A program made the position numbers and the translations under genes. 64,000 nt of DNA from Scleromatobacter sp038243995 (GTDB lineage Bacteria; Pseudomonadota; Gammaproteobacteria; Burkholderiales; Burkholderiaceae_C): contig JBBRTV010000018.1 in assembly GCA_038243995.1 (NCBI GenBank), positions 1 to 64,000 of the forward strand. Direction: 5' to 3'. Position 1 is the first letter of the stretch; every line of letters begins with the position of its first letter. This document shows positions 59,109 through 64,000 of this stretch, piece by piece. The notes beneath the pieces were generated by a model that was given only the letters and a program-made list of their open reading frames with translations, did no database searches and was not told the origin of the DNA.

Positions 59109-61139
59109 GTGCTCAGTCGTCTGCATCATCTGGCGAGTTCCCTGAAGGCGAGGCTGGCGTTCGCCAGCCTCGTGCTCATCGCCGCCAGCGTGGCGCTCAC
59201 GGTCTTTCTCGTGCTGCGCGCGATGGAGCAGCGCAGCCAGCGTGCCGTGCTCGACGCCGAGATCGCCAACGTGGAACGCATCGCGGTGGTGATGTCGTCA
59301 AGGCTTGTCAGCCTGCAGAACGCGCTGCGCGCCGGGTCCACACGCCTGCCCCCCGACGGACTCGACGATCCGCGTGCGCTCATCGCCTGCCTCGACAGCC
59401 AGGTCGTGCTGCGCAGCCTGTTCGACAGCGTCTTCGTCGCTTCGCCGCAGGGCCGCATGCTGGTCAACGCCGGTCCGGAGGGCATCGGCAAGACCGACCT
59501 CGACCTTTCCGACCGCGGCTATATCCGTCGCACCGTGAAGGAGCGCCGGCCGGTGATCTCGCAACCCCTGGTGAGTCGTCTTTCCAGCGTGCCGCTCCTT
59601 GTACTGACGATGCCGGTGTTCGACCGGCAGGGCGAGCTGGTCGCGATCCTGGGCGGTGGCCTGCGGCTGACGAGCACCCGGCTCCTGAACGACTTGACGC
59701 GGCCCGCCGTCGATGATCACGACCCGGTCACGACCATCGTCACCGACTCGACGGGCCGCATCGTCTCGCATCCCGATCCCGACTGGATCCTGAAGGACGC
59801 CCGCACGGAACGCCACTTCGGCGCCGCGGTGATGCAGTGGGCCGACGAAGGTTCGCCGATCGAGCCCCAGGGCTCGGCACGCCGGCTCGGGGACGACATC
59901 GTCGCCGTCGCCGGCGTGCCGGACGCCGACTGGGTGGTGTTCCGCAGCGCGCCCGCCGAAGTGCTGCTGGGTGGCCCGACCGCCGGACGTCGCCAGGCCA
60001 TGTGGATCGGCGCCGCGGTCGCGGTCGCGGGCGGGTTGATCATGCTGCTGGTGACGCTGGCCCTGCTGCGCCCGCTGCGCCACCTCGAGCGCCGCGCGTT
60101 GCGGCTGCTGACCGACGACATCGCCGCCGAGGATGGCTGGCCGCGCACCGGCGGCGAGCTCGGCGAGCTCGCGCGTGTGTTCCGCCACGTCATGAAGGAG
60201 CGCGCCGCGAGCCGCAAGGAAGGCGACGCGCTGTTCGAGAAAATGCGTGCCATGCTGGCGCAGGCGCCTGTGGGCATCGCGTTCACGCGACTGGGGCGCT
60301 TCGAACTGGCCAGCGCGCAGTTCGGGCGCATGTTCGGCTACGACAGCGAGTGCGTCCATGGCCTGCGCACGCGGGTGCTGTGCACCTCCGACGAGGCGTA
60401 TCGCGATTTGAGCGCCCTCGCGTCGTTGGCGTTCTCGCTCGGCGGCGTGTGTGACGAAGAGCGCGAGCTGGTGCGGGGCGACGGCAGCCGCCTGTGGGTG
60501 CGGATGCAGGGGGCGCCGGTGCGCGCCGAGGAGCCCGATGGGGGCACGATCTGGATCTTCGCCGACATCACGGAGAGCCGGCGCCAGCGCGAGCACCTGT
60601 CGTGGACGGCTTCCCACGACGAGCTGACCGGGCTCGTCAACCGACGCGAGTTCGAGATCCGGCTCGCCGAGCAACTGAGCGAGCGCCGGGGCGCCGAGGC
60701 GGCGGCCGCGCTGTTCATCGACCTCGACCGCTTCAAGGCCGTCAACGACGGCGCCGGGCATGCTGCCGGCGACCTGCTGCTGAAGGAGATCGCCGGGGTG
60801 CTCGCCGCCCGCGCACGCTCGGACGACACGATCGCGCGCATCGGTGGCGACGAGTTCGCCGTGCTGCTGCGCGGCTGCGGCGTGCGCGCGGCCGAACGCG
60901 TGGCGGCCGACCTGTGCGCGCGCGTCGGCGCCCACGCCCTCGCGTGGCAAGGCCGTTCGCTGAGCGTCGGCGCGAGCATCGGCGTGGTGGAGATCGACGC
61001 GTCGTTCGAGAGCGTCGAAGAAGTGCTGAATGCCGCCGATGCGGCCTGCTACGCGGCCAAGCGGGCCGGGCGCAATGCGGTGCGTACCCACGGTGCGGTC
61101 GAATCCGACGCCGCGGACCCCGCCGTCCTCGACGGCTGA
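59109..61139 (+). CDS. Membrane diguanylate cyclase with periplasmic sensor, PAS and GGDEF domains
   Basis: 676 residues from GTG 59109 (AGGAA six bases upstream; no ATG fits). TM1 at about 15-38, a periplasmic Cache-like domain to about 300, TM2 at about 300-323 (WIGAAVAVAGGLIMLLVTLA), a HAMP-like piece, a PAS domain (about 385-490; FRVLTSDEAYRDLSALASLA-type region with RLWVRMQGAPVR) and a GGDEF domain. The active site is intact: ARIGGDEFAVLLRG, FIDLDRFKAVND, and the inhibitory site RSDD five residues before GGDEF. It makes c-di-GMP and sits after ycgR, so it may set the flagellar brake in response to a periplasmic signal. Confidence 0.92.
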   Translation: MLSRLHHLASSLKARLAFASLVLIAASVALTVFLVLRAMEQRSQRAVLDAEIANVERIAVVMSSRLVSLQNALRAGSTRLPPDGLDDPRALIACLDSQVVLRSLFDSVFVASPQGRMLVNAGPEGIGKTDLDLSDRGYIRRTVKERRPVISQPLVSRLSSVPLLVLTMPVFDRQGELVAILGGGLRLTSTRLLNDLTRPAVDDHDPVTTIVTDSTGRIVSHPDPDWILKDARTERHFGAAVMQWADEGSPIEPQGSARRLGDDIVAVAGVPDADWVVFRSAPAEVLLGGPTAGRRQAMWIGAAVAVAGGLIMLLVTLALLRPLRHLERRALRLLTDDIAAEDGWPRTGGELGELARVFRHVMKERAASRKEGDALFEKMRAMLAQAPVGIAFTRLGRFELASAQFGRMFGYDSECVHGLRTRVLCTSDEAYRDLSALASLAFSLGGVCDEERELVRGDGSRLWVRMQGAPVRAEEPDGGTIWIFADITESRRQREHLSWTASHDELTGLVNRREFEIRLAEQLSERRGAEAAAALFIDLDRFKAVNDGAGHAAGDLLLKEIAGVLAARARSDDTIARIGGDEFAVLLRGCGVRAAERVAADLCARVGAHALAWQGRSLSVGASIGVVEIDASFESVEEVLNAADAACYAAKRAGRNAVRTHGAVESDAADPAVLDG

Positions 61140-61276
61140 GATGCCGCGCGCCGTCGCGCGCCAGGGACGCCGGGCGTCGGCCACGCCCTCGCTCCCGTCG
61201 TTCGTCACAGGAGGCCTCCCGCGCGCCGACATCGGCGCTACGCTCGCCGCTTTCTGCAACCCGCGAGGAGCATCCG

Positions 61277-61849
61277 ATGAAATCGTCCGCCTGCAGCCTG
61301 GGCCTGTACCTTGTCGTCGCCACCGGTCTCGCCGCGGCGGCGGATGCGCCTGCGCCGCCGTCACCCGGGACGCCGGCCTCGATCTACGCGCCGCTCGCCA
61401 TGGAAGCCGGCACTTGGGATGTCTCGGTGGCGTTCTTCGACCCCGCCACCGGCGCGCAGAACGGCGATGCGCGCGGGCGGCAGGTCAACACCTTGCTTGC
61501 GAACGGGCACTGGATCGTCGATCACCTCGTGGTGTTCGCGGACGACGGCAAGAAGGTTGCCTTCGAAGGCCAGGGCGCCTGGGGCTGGGATCCGGCAGGG
61601 CAGGAGTACGTCGGCAGCTGGGTCGACACCAACGACGGCGCGCTGCGCGTGGACCACGGCTTCTGGGTGGCCGAGCAAAAGACCCTGTATTGGTCGGCAT
61701 TGCAGCCCGACGGCCACGGCCACGCGGTGAGCTACCGCATGACCGAGACTTTCGCCGATTCGACGCGCACCCTGTCCTTCTTCCAGATCGCCATGCAGTC
61801 GGGCCGCCAGGTCAAGCTGGCGGAGATGACATTCAGCCGCCGGGACTGA
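61277..61849 (+). CDS. Exported DUF1579-like protein
   Basis: 190 residues with GAGGAG before ATG 61277. Signal peptide LGLYLVVATGLAAAADAPA. The mature part resembles DUF1579: LAMEAGTWDVSVAFFDPATG, ANGHWIVDHLVVFADDG, QGAWGWDPAGQEYVGSWVDT and RMTETFADSTRTLSFFQIAM. Such proteins are beta-barrel periplasmic proteins of unknown function, sometimes lipid-binding-like. It is a single gene, convergent with the following GST gene by 24 bases. Confidence 0.77.
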   Translation: MKSSACSLGLYLVVATGLAAAADAPAPPSPGTPASIYAPLAMEAGTWDVSVAFFDPATGAQNGDARGRQVNTLLANGHWIVDHLVVFADDGKKVAFEGQGAWGWDPAGQEYVGSWVDTNDGALRVDHGFWVAEQKTLYWSALQPDGHGHAVSYRMTETFADSTRTLSFFQIAMQSGRQVKLAEMTFSRRD

Positions 61850-61873
61850 CGCGCGTCCGCATGCCGCGACGCG

Positions 61874-62605
61874 TTACTGGACGTCGAGTTCGGGGTAGTG
61901 GCGGAAGATGCCCTGCTCGTTGAACGGAATCCGGCGCTCGCTGCGCAGGTAGGCGGCCACCTTGGGCAGCGCCCCGACGCGACCGTGCAGGTCGACCACC
62001 CCGGGCGTCCTGGACAGCGCCATCGCCGCGGCTGTCGGGAAGGCGTAACGCAGGCCTTCGACGAGTTGGAACAGCGACAGGTCGGCGTAGCTCAGGCGCC
62101 CGCCCACGAGGTGGCGCGAGCCGGCCGGGTTGCGCACGACGATGCGCTCGAACCACTGCAGGAATTTCGGGATGCGCTCGCTGCAGAACTCCTTCGCGCG
62201 CCGCGACGCCTCGGGCCTCTGGTCCTCGTAGTACAGGCCGGCGCCGACAGGATGGTGCGTGTCGTGCGCTTCCGTCACCATGTCGGCGATGGTCAGCTGG
62301 ATCTGCTGCGTCCATACCCGGGCCTGCTCGCTGCGCGCCACCAGCTTCAGCTGCGGTGCCAGGTATTGCAGGATGGCGGCGGTCTGTCCGACCAGCAAGT
62401 CGCCGTCTTTCAGGAAGGGCGGAGCGAACGGCGGATGTGTCACGTTGCGGTCTCCCATGAGATGCAGCGTGGCGGGCAGGCCTTGCCCGGCTTTTTCCGG
62501 ACCGCGCGCCACGTCGATGTACGGCGCGCCGGCCGCCTCCAGCGCCAGTCGCACGAATTCGCCGCGACCCTGGACGGTCGGCCAGTAGTGAAGTTCATAT
62601 GCCAT
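61874..62605 (-). CDS. Glutathione S-transferase family protein (second)
   Basis: 243 residues. N-terminal thioredoxin domain of alpha/pi/sigma-like pattern: YELHYWPTVQGRGEFVRLAL with Tyr7 as a possible catalytic residue, then HPPFAPPFLKDGDLLVGQTA (cis-Pro and Gln-Thr glutathione contact) and ILQYLAPQLKLV. The C-terminal helical domain contains HLVGGRLSYADLSLFQLVEG. Length 243 is longer than classical 200-residue GSTs because of a loop near 120 (AHDTHHPVGAGLYYEDQRPE). Substrate unknown. Confidence 0.85.
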   Translation of the reverse strand: MAYELHYWPTVQGRGEFVRLALEAAGAPYIDVARGPEKAGQGLPATLHLMGDRNVTHPPFAPPFLKDGDLLVGQTAAILQYLAPQLKLVARSEQARVWTQQIQLTIADMVTEAHDTHHPVGAGLYYEDQRPEASRRAKEFCSERIPKFLQWFERIVVRNPAGSRHLVGGRLSYADLSLFQLVEGLRYAFPTAAAMALSRTPGVVDLHGRVGALPKVAAYLRSERRIPFNEQGIFRHYPELDVQ

Positions 62606-62647
62606 GGGAGGACTTTAGCCTGCGTTCTCCTGCCGCGCCGTGCCCCT

Positions 62648-63505
62648 TCAGTCGACCCGCATGCGCCGCAGGCGCAATACCGCGATCCAGGGCCGCGACG
62701 AGTTGACCGTGGCCGACACGCGGGCGGACTCGTCGAGCACGATGCGGCTGCGCGCGACCGACTGCTGCACGTTGCCGCCGATCGCATCGAGCCGGTGCGC
62801 GGCCGGGTCGACGGCGACGACCAGGTCGCAGTGCATTGGCGTGGCGCCGGGGTTGGGGCGGATCTGCGCGAGTTCGGTCGGCGGGCGATCGCCGTCGTGC
62901 GCCTGGCGCGTCGCGCAGATCAGGTCGCCGGGTTCGGCCGTCGCGGGAGTGGGCACCGCGGTCCAGGCCGAGACCAGGCCTTCGCGCGCGGCGACGACGT
63001 AGTCGGCGTGCGTGTCGCTGAAGCGGAACTCCGAGTCGTCGAAGCCGGCACGTCGCATCACGGCGCTGATGAAGGCCGCCGACCAGGGCGGCGTGTCTTC
63101 GGGTGCGCCCCATTCCGGCAGCCATTGCGCCTCGCAGTGGTTCACCTGCGTGCAGGTGTGGCGGTAGGCGCCCGGGCCACCGGAATTCACCGCGTCCCAG
63201 TACTCGTTGACGACCGGGCACGTCGCGAGTTCCTGCTCCTTGCCGCAGCCGTCGTCGATGCGCAGGCAGCGTTCGCCCGGCAACTCGGCGCAGAACTCGT
63301 CGCCCGCGGGCACGCGGACGTCGAGGCGACCCCAGCGCACCCACTCCGTCTCCGCCGCGCCAACGAGTGCGGCGACCCGCTCGGGCGACACGGCCCTGGG
63401 CGCCACCGCGCGATGGGCGCAGCCGGCCAGTGCGGTCGCGGCGAGCAGCGACCACGGCCACCACTTGCGGCGTCTTGCGGGAGCAGGGCAGGCAGGTGGC
63501 GTCAT
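62648..63505 (-). CDS. DUF2272-domain lipoprotein
   Basis: 285 residues from ATG 63505 (MTPPACPAPARRRKWW), chosen for its lipoprotein signal (WPWSLLAATALAGC). ATG 63523 would add six residues. DUF2272 marks follow: TPPWSAAFISAVMRRAGF, FSDTHADYVVAAREGLVSAW, AEPGDLICATRQAHDG and PMHCDLVVAVDPAAHRLDAI, compatible with a papain-like NlpC/P60-type fold. Four or more Cys around 80-120 (GERCLRIDDGCGKEQELATC) may form disulfides. It likely works on the cell wall in the periplasm; no enzymatic role is proven. Confidence 0.78.
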   Translation of the reverse strand: MTPPACPAPARRRKWWPWSLLAATALAGCAHRAVAPRAVSPERVAALVGAAETEWVRWGRLDVRVPAGDEFCAELPGERCLRIDDGCGKEQELATCPVVNEYWDAVNSGGPGAYRHTCTQVNHCEAQWLPEWGAPEDTPPWSAAFISAVMRRAGFDDSEFRFSDTHADYVVAAREGLVSAWTAVPTPATAEPGDLICATRQAHDGDRPPTELAQIRPNPGATPMHCDLVVAVDPAAHRLDAIGGNVQQSVARSRIVLDESARVSATVNSSRPWIAVLRLRRMRVD

Positions 63506-63737
63506 CGCGGATCCGTATGGCATGGCAGGGCATGGTAGCGTTCGGCCACAAGCTGCCATCGAGGGCCTGCATCGGCCTTCGTTTGCATGCCTGTCATGCG
63601 ATGCCGGCCATCGACCGCGACCGCGACCGCACTGCAATTGGCGCTTTCGGTCCCCTAGTCGTCCTCCACACGTCTGGCGGAGTTTGCCCCCTGGCTCCTA
63701 GGATCGAGCTCCGATCAACCGTTAGAAGGAGCGGGCC

Positions 63738-64000
63738 GTGGCTACATCCCTACATCCGAATCTCGTTGTGCGACGCGCAGGCGCCGCCTGGTGCCGCGCC
63801 CTGCCGCAGGCCATCGTCATCCTCGCGGCCACCGCCGCGACCGGCTTCTGCCAGGGCGCGGCGGCGCAGGCGACGGTCCACCGCCACCTGATCTCGACGG
63901 GCAGCGTCAACCCGGCCGCCCGCCCGCCCGACGTGTTGCCGCCGGCCAACATGGTTGCGCTGCAGGCAGTGATGACCCAGGCGCATCCCACGATCGGCGC
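63738..64000 (+). CDS. Secreted protein, N-terminal part only (cut by window edge)
   Basis: Open from GTG 63738 to the window end (87 codons). AGGAG lies 6-10 bases before it, which decides the start. Basic N-terminus (LVVRRAGAAWCRALPQ), hydrophobic core (AIVILAATAATGF) and a probable cleavage site near AAAQA give a signal peptide. The beginning of the mature protein is Pro-rich (NPAARPPDVLPPAN). I do not recognise the family; the rest is outside the window. Confidence 0.65.
   Translation, partial: MATSLHPNLVVRRAGAAWCRALPQAIVILAATAATGFCQGAAAQATVHRHLISTGSVNPAARPPDVLPPANMVALQAVMTQAHPTIG

Noticed and set aside
1..64000. tRNA, rRNA and riboswitch genes
   Set aside because: No cloverleaf-like or known riboswitch-like sequence was recognised by eye; a dedicated scan could still find one.

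Overview
The window is GC-rich chromosomal DNA whose gene content points to a motile betaproteobacterium, most likely Burkholderiales. The evidence is FlhDC-type flagellar control next to motAB and che genes, a PuuA/PuuB set under a MocR regulator, a DUF3034/cupredoxin/truncated-globin cluster, and a translated STHGRPKGEYR-type repeat that I remember from that order. I cannot name the genus from sequence alone.

Layout. 1-1984 is the right end of a Tn7/Tn5053-like transposon: a chimeric ATPase/transposase remnant, tniQ and a terminator. Its last base appears to cut a diguanylate-cyclase gene whose 5' part survives at 1985-2248. 2565-26458 is mostly metabolic and housekeeping: a secreted protein; MocR with glutamylpolyamine synthetase and oxidase; a DsbA-like protein; Lrp, ornithine cyclodeaminase and a GST; YdeI, DUF2256, globin, DUF3034 and cupredoxin; an amino-acid deaminase; a DUF1501/DUF1800 export pair; TauE; adenine deaminase; GNAT; an FtsX-like permease; and a YfcE-like phosphodiesterase. 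26557-40646 is the motility control block: cheW, two MCPs, cheA, cheY, a CheZ-like protein, a two-component pair, cheZ, a second cheY, motB, motA, a membrane methyltransferase, flhC and flhD. 40915-42365 holds small secreted proteins and a methyltransferase. 42588-53074 is a glycan-building island: glf, two GT2+DUF707 modules, a GT2-sulfotransferase fusion, a GT2 and a SPINDLY/OGT-type GT41. 53375-61139 is the filament block: two flagellins, fliD, fliS, a FliT-like protein, ycgR and a membrane diguanylate cyclase. The last 3 kb hold a DUF1579 protein, a second GST, a DUF2272 lipoprotein and the start of a secreted protein cut by the window edge.

How the parts fit. FlhDC would start the flagellar cascade. 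A recurring TCAA-N15/16-NCCGATAA sequence before fliC, fliD, fliS and the second cheY, with weaker versions before cheW and the CheZ-like gene, looks like the sigma-28 promoter of late genes. CheA/CheW/CheY/CheZ and MotAB control rotation; YcgR and the GGDEF enzyme suggest c-di-GMP braking. The glycan island lies between the motility block and the flagellins, and its GT41 enzyme starts divergently from the first flagellin, so I infer flagellin or surface glycosylation. No cheR, cheB or cheD is present in the window although one MCP ends in a CheR-docking DWESF tail.

Most attractive for novelty: the duplicated GT2-DUF707 modules in opposite orientation, one with a three-copy 60-bp translated repeat at its N-terminus and a lost DDD motif; the GT2-sulfotransferase fusion; and a small protein beside cheY with a CheZ-type D-x3-Q motif. 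All function calls come from reading the sequence without a database search.
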